From assembly GCA_032622095.1 (NCBI GenBank), contig CP136063.1, positions 62,571,897 through 62,635,896 of the forward strand: DNA of 64,000 bases. The letters are read 5' to 3'. This stretch comes from Siphonodentalium dalli (Eukaryota; Mollusca; Scaphopoda; Gadilida; Siphonodentaliidae). The notes below the pieces were generated by a model. The model did no database searches, was not told the DNA's origin, and saw only the letters and a program-made list of their open reading frames with translations. Numbering within the stretch: the stretch's first letter is position 1; each line of letters opens with the position of its first letter. Below are positions 11,731 through 21,498 of this stretch, one piece after another. The position numbers and the translations under genes were made by a program.

Positions 11731-14700
11731 TTAGCAGAACGCGCGTTTTGGATTCTGCATCCAGTTTGTCATACTGCATATAAATGTGACTACATGAAAC
11801 AAGTTTAGTAGCTCGAATTCAAAGGTATTTCGATCGTCGCAAATTGAAGAACATTCGATTAAGGCATGTTTTACAAGATCTTTGTGCTTGTTGTTACATA
11901 ATGCGCATGTTTCTTCATTTGTTTCCAGGATACAAATAAGGCGTGCAATAAGTAGATATGATTTTTTATGGGCTGGGTATATGCGACAATTTTCCCATAG
12001 CCGGGACATGCATAACGTTGGGTGGACGGCAGAAAACCTGGCAAGTCGAGCATCCTCATTTACGCTCATGTCCCAATATTCTCTATTAAGTTTTGACCAT
12101 GATTCGTTTATGGCACATTTCCATGTGGATTTCTTAGGGAATATTGAATTTTCGATGTAGTTCTCAAGAGCTTCGGTCATGTCATATTTGTTAAGAGTGT
12201 TAATGATGTCAGACATGTAACTTGATGATGAACATGTACTTCCAACGATGTACTGATATAAGCGCGTGAGAAATACTTGTTTCACAGTTTTAGCAGATTT
12301 TAAGTTGCACAAAGAACCGAAGAATGACATTTTACGTTTTTCGATAAGTGACACCATAGACGAGGTTCCGACTAATCCTTGCGCAATAACCGTTTTTGTA
12401 CGACGATGAAGGCCCTGGTAATACTTTAAACAGAATCTGTGTGTTCGCTCCAGGCGATCAATGTGTTTTTGGTTCAAATTCCAGAGAAGTTCAGACCCGT
12501 ACAGCCCTTTAGGTATGACCACCGACGAATATATCAACGAGCAACTTGTTGGGGTCATACCACCCGGGTAAAGGCCGGCGTTGTTGAGCATCATAAACGT
12601 GCTACGAGTCTTATCGCATATATGCTCAGTGAATATTACATTAAAGTCATACTTATCAAGATAAATGCCCAAATGAGTTATATTAGTGATTTCTTTGACA
12701 TCTGAGGTACCAAGGTTCCAAAGTCGATCCTGATGTGAAAATTCGGATTTTGTTTCATTAAATACCACTACAGCGCATTTATTTGGGTTATATCGATACC
12801 GCCATTTGTTACTGTAGTCGTAGCAAATATCACATAGTGCTGATAAACCACATTTGCTGAGAGACAGCAGAACCATATCGTCTGCATGTGTTGGAGACGT
12901 ACAGTTTACACCGAGCATGTTTAAGCCAAACGGCGAGTTTGCAAGGATATGTATCAACTCGTCAACGTAGATCATATAGTACAAAGGCGAGAGGATTCCT
13001 CCCTGCCTGGCTCCCTGTCGCACATCAAACCACCTTGAAAAAACGTTGTTATGACGAATGGAACAGGTTACATTACTCAGAAGTTCGCGCATCAATCGAA
13101 ATAAGTTTCCTGTGAATCCGCATGTGTGCAATTTGTATAACAATCCATTAACCCAGACAGTATCAAACGCTTTCCAGACGTCTAAAAATAGGCTATACAA
13201 CTTTTGTTTACTATCGGATACATATGCAATACATTCTTTCATTACATATGACGTCATTGTTGCGCTTATGCCCTTTTGGAAACCGTGTTGAAGCGGATGT
13301 ACATTAAGTAATTTTGGGGCATATAATTCTATTCTAGTTTGTAAAATCTTTTCGAGTAACTTGTATAAAGTGGGCATCAGCGTTATAGCTCTATAACTAT
13401 CAAAGTCAGTTCTAGACTTTGAACCACCTTTGTATAGTGTAATGATTACACCACGTTTCATCTGTGAAGGGATAATTTGTGTCTGAATCATGACTGTCAT
13501 AAGATTGGATACCGTCTGAGTTAACTTGTGGCTTCCATATATCAGGTGTTCATTCGATATGCAATCCCAACCGGTTGCTTTTCCAACACTCAGACTGCGA
13601 TAAACAGAGAGTAATTCAAGTGGAGTTACACAAAAGAGTATGTCATTATAATTATCACCATGCTGATCGCTGGTGGTTTTTCGCGTAACAAATTCATTGA
13701 CATAGTTGAAGTGCTGTGTGTCAAACTCGGGTCTATATAGCGGCGAATATAATTTTTCAAAGTAAGATGCCCATCCTTCTGAAATTTCGTGATCATGACG
13801 AAGAGTTTGTCCCTCATATGAAAAAAATGCGTTCTTATCGATGTGATTTTTCTGACGTTTCGTGTGTAAAATACGAAATAAATAGTTCTGATCAATTTGA
13901 GCACGTTTATCAATTTCATCGTTTTGTTCGGCCAGGTATTTACTAGATGCGTTTCTATATTCTCTACGGAAGTCACATTTCGCATTTTTATATTTTATAT
14001 AACTTTCAATGTGAGTATCTGCTCGAGGCCTGCCTTCATTCACCCAAGTTTGTCGAAGAGTCCGCATATTCATATGCATGGTTTTCAAATTTTCGTTCCA
14101 GAAGGGTTTCAGGCATTTTTTGAATTTCTTTTTTGGCAGGGTTGTTTTGGATGCATTTGATATTGCGCTTACAATTGAATCGTATATTCTACATGGATCA
14201 GTTTCTTGTTGGTCTAATTGGTCAGGTGAGTTTAATTCTGAATCAAGAATTCGGCTGTAATGTTCAAGAATTTCAGGCTGATATTTGGTCTTTTTCCAAT
14301 CTACAATGCCGTCTCCGTCAACGTCTGCTTTACCTACATGTCGATCTCGTAATTCAACGCTTATGCTCAGAGTAACTGGTCTGTGATTGGACACATTGAT
14401 GGCATCATCATCTAAAACGTGCACCTCTCGCATGAAAGGAATAAGAGTGTGTGGCATCATAATGTGATCAACAATCGTTCCGTCGTGTATGCCATTACCA
14501 AAAGGGACGCATGTCGTACGGGGACAGTCATGACAAAAAGTATGGTTCACAGACACCATTTCGATTCGCTTGACAAGTTTTCTGAATGCCATGTTTCGGT
14601 CATCGACTTTCTCAAATTGACCATTAAAGTCCCCCATTACTATTACATTGCCGTATGGTTTATACATATCACAAACATCGCCAAGTTTGTTCGTGTATTC

Positions 14701-15237
14701 GTCGTAAAATTCGACCGAGTAATTTGTAGAAGGCAGGTAAACTTGCAATAGGTACAAAAAACATTCATCTGTTATTCTTATTTGTATTCCTATTATTCTA
14801 TCATCGTCAATTGCAAGAGGGCTTATTCGTTCAGAAATTCTGGTGTGCCATAACAGTGCGACCCCGCCACTCGGTCTCCCTCTTTTATTGGGGTTCCTTT
14901 GGCGGGAATCACACACAGCATGGTATTCATAATACTTGTCGAGCGAACCCAGAAAATTTGTATCGCATTGATAGAGCCAGTGTTCACTGAGACCTATTAT
15001 ATCATGTATACCACTTCTCAGTAACTGACTCAAGTAATAACCGGACGACATGACGCCTGTAGCATTCCATGTAATCATATTAAAATTAGTGGTATCCATT
15101 TTACAGTTACAATTGATTGGTGACAAGTGAACGTCCTGATTTTGTATACCGCTTAAGTACAAAAATAAGGTGAGTACTAACAGTGCAACAATTTTACACA
15201 TTCTGAGGCAGATAACATGTTTCACACAAGTAAACAA
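11731..15237 (-). CDS. LINE ORF2-type protein: endonuclease and reverse transcriptase
   Basis: 1168 codons without interruption. Residues about 52-290 form an APE-type endonuclease: ITWNATG, LSEHW, VMGDFNGQ (near 201) and SNHRP, where the usual SDH triad has Asn instead of Asp. Residues about 545-830 form the reverse transcriptase: ATGWDCISNE, YRAITLMPTLYK, LQHGFQKG, LFLDVWKAFD (catalytic Asp near 683), QGARQGGILSP and THADD (near 784, where YADD or FADD is more common). Near residue 1109 is a C-x2-C-x9-H-x4-C motif (CALC...HALIEC). A first Met gives a hydrophobic N-terminus. Met47 (MDTTNFN), just before the endonuclease, may be the real start. The protein would nick target DNA and prime cDNA synthesis there. 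Asn in SNH may weaken nicking, or may be normal for this family. Confidence 0.9.
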   Translation of the reverse strand: MFTCVKHVICLRMCKIVALLVLTLFLYLSGIQNQDVHLSPINCNCKMDTTNFNMITWNATGVMSSGYYLSQLLRSGIHDIIGLSEHWLYQCDTNFLGSLDKYYEYHAVCDSRQRNPNKRGRPSGGVALLWHTRISERISPLAIDDDRIIGIQIRITDECFLYLLQVYLPSTNYSVEFYDEYTNKLGDVCDMYKPYGNVIVMGDFNGQFEKVDDRNMAFRKLVKRIEMVSVNHTFCHDCPRTTCVPFGNGIHDGTIVDHIMMPHTLIPFMREVHVLDDDAINVSNHRPVTLSISVELRDRHVGKADVDGDGIVDWKKTKYQPEILEHYSRILDSELNSPDQLDQQETDPCRIYDSIVSAISNASKTTLPKKKFKKCLKPFWNENLKTMHMNMRTLRQTWVNEGRPRADTHIESYIKYKNAKCDFRREYRNASSKYLAEQNDEIDKRAQIDQNYLFRILHTKRQKNHIDKNAFFSYEGQTLRHDHEISEGWASYFEKLYSPLYRPEFDTQHFNYVNEFVTRKTTSDQHGDNYNDILFCVTPLELLSVYRSLSVGKATGWDCISNEHLIYGSHKLTQTVSNLMTVMIQTQIIPSQMKRGVIITLYKGGSKSRTDFDSYRAITLMPTLYKLLEKILQTRIELYAPKLLNVHPLQHGFQKGISATMTSYVMKECIAYVSDSKQKLYSLFLDVWKAFDTVWVNGLLYKLHTCGFTGNLFRLMRELLSNVTCSIRHNNVFSRWFDVRQGARQGGILSPLYYMIYVDELIHILANSPFGLNMLGVNCTSPTHADDMVLLSLSKCGLSALCDICYDYSNKWRYRYNPNKCAVVVFNETKSEFSHQDRLWNLGTSDVKEITNITHLGIYLDKYDFNVIFTEHICDKTRSTFMMLNNAGLYPGGMTPTSCSLIYSSVVIPKGLYGSELLWNLNQKHIDRLERTHRFCLKYYQGLHRRTKTVIAQGLVGTSSMVSLIEKRKMSFFGSLCNLKSAKTVKQVFLTRLYQYIVGSTCSSSSYMSDIINTLNKYDMTEALENYIENSIFPKKSTWKCAINESWSKLNREYWDMSVNEDARLARFSAVHPTLCMSRLWENCRIYPAHKKSYLLIARLICILETNEETCALCNNKHKDLVKHALIECSSICDDRNTFEFELLNLFHVVTFICSMTNWMQNPKRAFC

Positions 15238-15412
15238 TGGTATGCATTAATCGTAGGATTTGTGAACCCACATCCTGCACGTGGCACCACGTGGCCAGAA
15301 TCGGTGCCCGAGAACATAATCGACATCATCACATATATTTATGCGAGCGCAGTTGCCCCTCAGCATTCGTATAACCGTGAATCGAACTTCTTTATATAGA
15401 AGGTGCTTCTTA

Positions 15413-16126
15413 GGGTGCATTTACATTGCTATAGAAATGTATACAGATCTGTATGAAGTCACGTGTCGCGCATTACTGTGATCACAACATGATTACTAAT
15501 AGTGAACGCGCGCTCATCAGTACTCTGGTAATTGACAATTCACTGCGAGTCGTGTCAGTTTAGGCCAGACATAAAAATGTATCAACTATCAACAGATAAC
15601 AGTGATTTGGTATGTGCCACAGGTATTTAAAGTGTATCCTTATACCACTTGATAATGGTTCGAAGAAAGAATGAAAATCATGCAGTTACCCTACAACACC
15701 CTTTATTTGACCAAATGTAGTAAATTTTTCAACTGATGACAATTCCTATGACAATGTTGACCAGTGTAGGACTACAAGATCATTTTCAATCTATTGCTGG
15801 TTTGGAAACTACAACTAATGTTGTGTCAGGTATGAAATATCCAACCGTTGAACAAGTTGCCACGTCCCTATCCGTGTTCAATATTCGAAATACACGGGTT
15901 GAAATGACAACGAAAACTAAAACACATTCGCCAAGCCCGAGTAACAATTAATCAAAACTGATTTGCCTGTCGCAATGCTTCGGCGTTGACCGTGACATAT
16001 AGCGGACACGATTTTTGCTCACACGAACTAATACCGTTTTCTTTCTGTGTGCGTTTCTATATCAACCCGTTTACACTAGTCTGCGTGTAGATCTATGTAC
16101 ATTTCTATAGCAATGTAAATGCACCC
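15413..16126. mobile_element. PIF/Harbinger-like MITE nested in the LINE 5' region
   Basis: The terminal inverted repeat starts GGGTGCATTTACATTG on the left, with its reverse complement at the right end, and about 40 bp match with few changes. TTA flanks both ends (15410-15412 and 16127-16129), fitting the 3-bp TWA duplication of PIF/Harbinger elements. The interior has a short plus-strand open frame (15736-15951) with no transposase motifs, so this is a non-autonomous copy. The family assignment rests only on TIR start and duplication. Confidence 0.75.
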
Positions 16127-16151
16127 TTAATGTCATGAATGGTAACGGAGT

Positions 16152-16229
16152 CAGCGACTTATTCGAAGCGTGAGTGAGAATGATCTTGTGAAGCCAATCA
16201 GATGACCGCTTAGCCGCGCACGATCATAT
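16152..16229. repeat. 78-bp direct repeat, right copy
   Basis: Partner of 10952-11029, 77 of 78 bases identical. The following sequence 16230-16548 contains no gene that I recognise. Confidence 0.9.
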
Positions 16230-16548
16230 GAGCTGGCATGATTGTGTGAAGTCACCTGCCGCGAACCAATCAGCATTGTGTGGTATTTTGGGGCCTGTGT
16301 GGATCAGTAGTCACCAGCACACCGCACATGCTTGCCCAATCATCAGAACCAGTCAACGACACACGTCATTGTCATCCCAAGTCGTGATTTTGAGCTGCCG
16401 ACAAGCATTGGATCGCCCTCTAACAGAGTTGCACATTCTCATAGCAACATATAGAGGCAATATTATACAGCATGTGAAGTGCAGGCTTTCAGAAAGCACC
16501 ACGGGCAAGTATACCACAATAATATCGATGGGGTCCCGTGTATATTAA

Positions 16549-16692
16549 TTTTTTTTTTAAATACATTTATTCATTAACTCATGAATGAATTGGACCCAAA
16601 ACTCAGGCACAGCCTATTTTATTGGGTCCAAACAGAAAAATACAAAAAGTTGACAAACAAGGACACATGACAATTTAATGGTGTATATATAT
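16549..16692 (-). mobile_element. 3' end of a minus-strand retroposon
   Basis: A T-rich start (poly-A on the minus strand) is followed by AAATACATTTATTCATTAACTC and a GGACCCAAAAC / TTGGGTCCAAAC inverted pair. It looks like a short LINE or SINE 3' end, cut by the CR1/L2 fragment that starts at 16693. Confidence 0.4.
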
Positions 16693-17116
16693 CTTGGCTA
16701 CCTGTGACAGATAGGATTATTTATAAACTTGTTACATATGCATATCAAGCAACCCATGACCCAAAATCTCTTCCAGCATACTTCAGTGATATCCTTGTTC
16801 CGTATGTCCCACACCGATCACTTCGTTCTGAGGACAAACTTCTTTTGACACCAGCTGGTGCTAATTTGATCACGGTTGGCTACCGATCTTTCAAAGTAAC
16901 ATGCGCAAATGCATGGAATCCTCTGCCATTGAACATAAAAGAGTCACCATCTCTCGACAACTTTAAAAAGTCATTGAAAACTTACTTGTTTGCGCGGCGT
17001 TTCAGAAAGTGACTTTGATATTGTGTATATTTATATTTCTTTTTTATGTTTATGTCAAGCGCTTAGGGCCCGCTTATTGGGGATAAGCGCTATACAAATA
17101 TTATTATTATTATTAT
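16693..17116 (+). mobile_element. CR1/L2-type LINE fragment, 5' truncated (copy 1)
   Basis: It starts inside the coding region at TTGGCTACCTGTGACAG and encodes the last 103 residues of the ORF (to RRFRK, stop near 17012). A 3' untranslated part contains the hairpin AGCGCTTA...TAAGCGCT (17058-17091), then an (ATT)n tail. Except for one codon (Asn for Asp in the SLDxFKKSLK string) it matches the copy at 18140-19126, so the family was active recently. Confidence 0.85.
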
Positions 17117-18139
17117 CATGGACATTCCTAATAATCATTAAGTATGAAGTCACTAAATAGGATTAAATCAAACAGGGTTATCCTGAAAATACTGTTGATG
17201 GCAATGAGTAAGAGTTTAAAATGATTCAATATTCAGATAAAGTTGTGATGATATAATAACCATATAAATTTGAATGATACGTCACACCCACATGTATCAA
17301 TCTGAAAGTTAAACTTAAGCAGAAAAAGTGTACTGCAGTTGATATGTAAGCAGTCTCTCAGTAGATTCAAAGTAAATATGAAGTGCATTACATATTATTG
17401 AATTTGTATTGGGAACAACATGGGATGATCCAATAAGAAAATCTTTAGTACAAATTTCACATTTATATTAATATGGGTATCACACCTACTCCGACACCGC
17501 ATCATGTTGGATCATGTTGGGGTGATAATCTTACTGCTGTGGTGCAGCAGTCGGACATGTATCAGTGGGAAGCTTGGGAGACTGGATGTCATCAAGTGTG
17601 AAATTTAAGAAATGATATCGAAACCATAAATGGCGAACACGAAAGCAAATCTTCACATGCGATTATGCAACTACATGTTGCATATAGGTTGGATTCTGCA
17701 TAAATCGGCATGCAAACAGCTGAACATTATTAATCAAATTACCGCTTCAATATGGACTCCCGAGAAGTTGGATACATTTTAACATAGAAGAAAAATGGCA
17801 CAAACTTTACAAGAGTGGCTAAATTTAAACAACTATATATATGCATCACATACAGTAAATAACACTCTTTACATGTGACAGAAATTGTAAATATGTTATA
17901 CTTTCTTCCCATTTGAAATCCGACTTTGTGCCCAATCACAGGGTTTGTAGTTGAGCAATTTCCATAAATAAATGTAAATCCCAATTTGGGACATCTCTAT
18001 GAAGAATGTTTTGTCGAGAATTATGCCACAGAACATGACTTTATTATCATGTTTTGACGTGAGTGTTTGAAATTTGAAATGTCACAACCATGTATCACAC
18101 AGCCGTTTGTTTATCACTATAGTTGTTTCTTTCTGCCAG
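17117..18139. other. Unassigned stretch
   Basis: Low-complexity AT-rich sequence between the two CR1/L2 fragments. No gene, RNA or clear repeat is seen. Confidence 0.3.
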
Positions 18140-19126
18140 TGAGCATTCATTGAACAATCTCTTTAATGACTTTAATGATACACAGCTTTACATTTCTGGT
18201 GATAACCCCCATTTTCTTCTCACTGTAATGGAAAACTGCATCGATTTCACGTGGATGTTGGCTAATAAACTAAAATTAAATAGTGACAAAACTGAAGTAA
18301 TGTGGGTGTCTAAGCCGTCATACATAGAAAAGGTGGGCATAGATGTTATGACTATTGATGGTAACCAAGTTTATTTCTCAGATCGCGCGAAGAACCTTGG
18401 TGTATTTTTGGATAGATCACTCTCTATGACATCACATATTAGCCAGATATGCAAGACAATATACATTGAACTTCGAAAACTGGGTCAAATGAGGAAATAC
18501 ATAAACACTGACTCAGCTAAAAAACTTGCTTCATCTCTGATTCTCAGTCGACTTGACTATTGCAACTCTCTTTTGGCTGGTATACCATCTATCCAAATTA
18601 CCAGGCTTCAGCGTCTGCAACACACTGCTGCAAGGATAGTTCTGTGTCGTAAAAGATCTGACGACACAGATGAAATGTTGCAAGAACTACATTGGCTACC
18701 TGTGACAGATAGGATTATTTATAAACTTGTTACATATGCATATCAAGCAACCCATGACCCAAAATCTCTTCCAGCATACTTCAGTGATATCCTTGTTCCG
18801 TATGTCCCACACCGATCACTTCGTTCTGAGGACAAACTTCTTTTGACACCAGCTGGTGCTAATTTGATCACGGTTGGCTACCGATCTTTCAAAGTAACAT
18901 GCGCAAATGCATGGAATCCTCTGCCATTGAACATAAAAGAGTCACCATCTCTCGACGACTTTAAAAAGTCATTGAAAACTTACTTGTTTGCGCGGCGTTT
19001 CAGAAAGTGACTTTGATATTGTGTATATTTATATTTCTTTTCTTTTTTTATGTTTATGTCAAGCGCTTAGGGCCCGCTTATTGGGGATAAGCGCTATACA
19101 AATATTATTATTATTATTATTATTAT
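18140..19126 (+). mobile_element. CR1/L2-type LINE fragment, 5' truncated (copy 2)
   Basis: The open frame to 19010 begins within the RT active-site region: DTQLYISG is the start of the usual 'ADDTQLYIS' string, with the ADD already lost at the truncation point. It continues through the thumb and C-terminal part (LNSDKTEVMWV, NLGVFLDRSLSM, LILSRLDYCNSLLAG, LHWLPV, RRFRK). The 3' end has the same hairpin and (ATT)n tail as copy 1. No catalytic residues remain, so it is inactive. Confidence 0.9.
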
Positions 19127-19577
19127 AATATGTCTATCGTGACCACATTGTCACATAACACATGAGTACATATAACAAATATATACATGTAGTACATTAC
19201 ATAAACATGATATGTCAATTAAACATAGAGACAGGAAATACACATATATAAATGTAGTATGTATAACACATACAAAGATGAACATAGAAATCGGCACTCT
19301 GGGGCCAAATCATCATGTTTGCAGCACCTGTGAAACGGCGTCGTTTTTAATGAGTGAGATGGACATATCTCATTACCCGCGGTGTGATGTCATTATCGAA
19401 TATTCCGACTAGAGTGTTATATAATTGAGTGTCGGGTAATAAGTTAATCGCGGGCGATATGCCCCGTAGATAATCAAATAATTCAGAACGTTCGTCCGAG
19501 AACAGGGGGCAGTAAAGTAGGATCTCTTGATTAATCATGATTGGGATTTGGATCATGTTGGCTATGTTAAATTGCAT
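19127..19577 (-). pseudogene. LINE 3' fragment with ORF C-terminus
   Basis: Minus-strand codons 19577-19347 give YCPLFSDERSELFDYLRG followed by a VGIFDNDITPRVMRYVH string. This parallels the C-terminus of the LINE fragment at 50544-51608 (CPAYATIRTSFF, then VGMFDSEITTRFI). It is 5' truncated before the zinc-knuckle cysteines. The 3' untranslated part abuts the (ATT)n tail of the CR1/L2 copy, suggesting insertion of one element into or next to the other. Confidence 0.6.
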
Positions 19578-19784
19578 GCTTGTGTGGTGTTAAAATGATA
19601 GCTAATGGCATGTAATATCTTTTTGTCTTTATTTAAATCGGTAAAGAAATTTTATATATTTTTTCATTTTGTTCTGACTGTATTTTGTGAATTTAAATAT
19701 TCTTTTCAATTATAGGCCTATACCTTAAATTGCAAACAGTATGTTGGACTTTAAATTGGTATGTTGTATCTCAATGGGTGTTGG

Positions 19785-19900
19785 GCCAGGGGGGGGGGGG
19801 TCTGCAAAAAAATTCCGTATATAGGGTCGGGGTGGGTGGGTGGTCCAGAGGTGGAAAAAATGGTGCTTGTAATTTTTTTCCAAAATGGGTTTTTCAAACA
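19785..19900. repeat. G-rich dispersed repeat, inverted relative to 38280-38410
   Basis: A run of about 12 G followed by TCTGCAAAAAAATTCCG, ATATAGGG and GGTGGGTGGGTGG. The reverse complement of 38280-38410 has the same order (GGGGGTCTGGAAAAAAATTG, ATATAGGGCCC). The family is unknown. The flanking 19578-20214 is otherwise featureless. Confidence 0.55.
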
Positions 19901-20214
19901 ATTTACAAGTACTGACCATGTAATGTTGTTTGTAAGCATGTTAGTACCATGCTTGTTGGTATAGGGATATATAGGCAGCTAAAGTGACTCTTTAGCCTCA
20001 GATTTAGCAACATTCTGGATTTCACAGTATCCCGGACCACTTCACAGTGGACCACCGTATTAACGTTCAGGAAACTTATGATCAACGGAAGAAATATTTA
20101 GTAACAAAATTAATATATTACCCAGTTGTATTATCTGAATAAAAGTAATAAAGCAAAAAAACTCTATTACAAATTGGATACTACATGGTGAATACTCAAT
20201 GATGACTACTAGTA

Positions 20215-20220
20215 GATATC
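20215..20220. repeat. Candidate 6-bp target duplication (GATATC), left
   Basis: GATATC precedes the left TIR and also follows the right TIR (36251-36256). Six bases is the duplication length known for Polinton integrases. Because GATATC is its own reverse complement, it could instead be the outermost part of the inverted repeat. Confidence 0.6.
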
Positions 20221-21042
20221 TGCTGCATACACACCGGTTTAGGGGCAAGTTGGTAAATGCCATGTTTGGCACCATATGGCACCATCTATGGCACCATGCC
20301 AAAAATGGTAAATGCCTATTTTTGGCATTGTATGACACCATCTATGTCACCGTATGGCACCATATGGCACCGTCTATGGCACCATGTCAAAAATGGTAAA
20401 TGCCTATTTTTGGCATTGTATATCACACTTTATCTTTAGGGGCAAAATGGTAAATTCCTATTTTTGTCATTGTACGGCACGCTTTATCTTTTAGGGGCAA
20501 AATGGTAAATTCCTATTTTTGGCATTGTATATCACACTTTATCTTTAGGGGCAAAATGGTAAATTTTTGGCACCGCTTGGCATCATCTCCGTTACAACTA
20601 TTTATACGTACTTAAGGTAGTTACATAACAGAAAAACATACAAGTGTGTACGTTAGTAAAGTATTTCCTATTTTCGGCATTGTATGTCACATTTTATCTT
20701 TAGGGGCAAAATGGTAAATGCCATGTTTGGCATTGTACGGCACGCTATCTTTTATGGGCAAAATGGTAAATTCCTATCTTTTGGTATTGTATGTCACACT
20801 TTATCTTTAGGGGCAAAATGGTAAATTCCTATTTTTGGCACCGCTTGGCATCATCTCCGTTACAACTATTTATACGCACTTAAGGTAGTTACATAACAGA
20901 AAAACATACAAGTGTGCACGCTAGTAAAGTATAATGGTTCCATTGAACTTAAACCGTTTTGCCCCCAGAGGTGCACGTCCGTCTATTTGCTTTAATTAAG
21001 CTTGACAAACTTTCACTGGAATAGGTCCTTCTAAAATAGTCC
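20221..21042 (+). repeat. Left terminal inverted repeat with internal subrepeats
   Basis: It matches the right end in reverse to AATAGTCC (21035-21042). It includes a cluster of TATGGCACCAT-like palindromic strings (20265-20400) and repeated units with AGGGGCAAAATGGTAAAT and TTTTTGGCATTGTA. It also includes an internal duplication: GGCATCATCTCCGTTACAAC to GTGTACGTTAGTAAAGTA occurs at 20578-20662 and again at 20848-20931. The right TIR shows the same internal duplication. Confidence 0.92.
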
Positions 21043-21246
21043 TTCTAAACGGATGGCACTCTACACACATGGAATATTATATCAATATGTACCCCGTACG
21101 GTGTCTTATACAACACCCTCATCAGAAGAACTTTTAAAATTCAAAGTAATGATGTCACTGGAATGCTGACGTCAGTAGTTAAGACACACCTCCATATGGT
21201 AAAAATAATAAGGAAACGCTTACACTAACTATCTGTAAACGTCATA

Positions 21247-21483
21247 ATGGAAAACGATACTTCATCAGAAAAATGGCAGTGGTTAGGTCAAAAAGTACCG
21301 AGATCAGAAATTGTTTATTTCTGTCAAATTATAATTTTGTATACGATTATAATAACATCTATCGTCAACCTGTCAATAGGACACGAAGCAGCCACGTTAT
21401 GGACAAGTCTTTTGAGTTCATCTGCAGGGTATTTGTTACCGGCCCCTACTATAAGTAGAAGAAGGGTTCCTAATAACATATAA
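21247..21483 (+). CDS. Small membrane protein at the left end of the Polinton-derived element
   Basis: 78 residues: a polar N-terminus (MENDTSSEKWQWLGQKVP), a long hydrophobic stretch at about 22-44 (FCQIIILYTIIITSIVNL), a short polar turn, and a second hydrophobic stretch around LWTSLLSSSAGYLLP. This is most likely a two-pass hairpin membrane protein. I recall similar short ORFs with a 'LL.S..GYLLP' ending in other Mavericks, but this is memory only. It lies about 200 bp inside the TIR. The next ORF starts 16 bp after its stop, so the two may share a transcript. The function is unknown. Confidence 0.65.
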   Translation: MENDTSSEKWQWLGQKVPRSEIVYFCQIIILYTIIITSIVNLSIGHEAATLWTSLLSSSAGYLLPAPTISRRRVPNNI

Positions 21484-21498
21484 ACCTACCAGACAAAT

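Larger units (their letters stand above)
11030..16151 (-). mobile_element. APE-type LINE retrotransposon, probably full length, with nested MITE
   Basis: The element is bounded by the 78-bp direct repeats. Its coding strand is minus, the 3' end is a (TA)n-like tail at 11030-11040, and the 5' untranslated part runs from 15238 to about 16151. A 714-bp MITE (15413-16126) sits in that 5' part, so the LINE itself is about 4.4 kb. The uninterrupted ORF and nearly identical flanking repeats suggest a fairly young insertion. The clade is not certain: the endonuclease/RT layout with a terminal CCHC motif and no RNase H fits several CR1-, L1- or RTE-like groups. Confidence 0.8.

Noticed and set aside
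15736-15951. 71-codon frame inside the Harbinger-like MITE as a transposase remnant
   Set aside because: No transposase motif. A weak similarity to 4600-4640 suggests repeat sequence only.
20215-20220. GATATC as proof of Polinton integration
   Set aside because: Kept only as a candidate, because the hexamer is palindromic and may belong to the inverted repeat itself.
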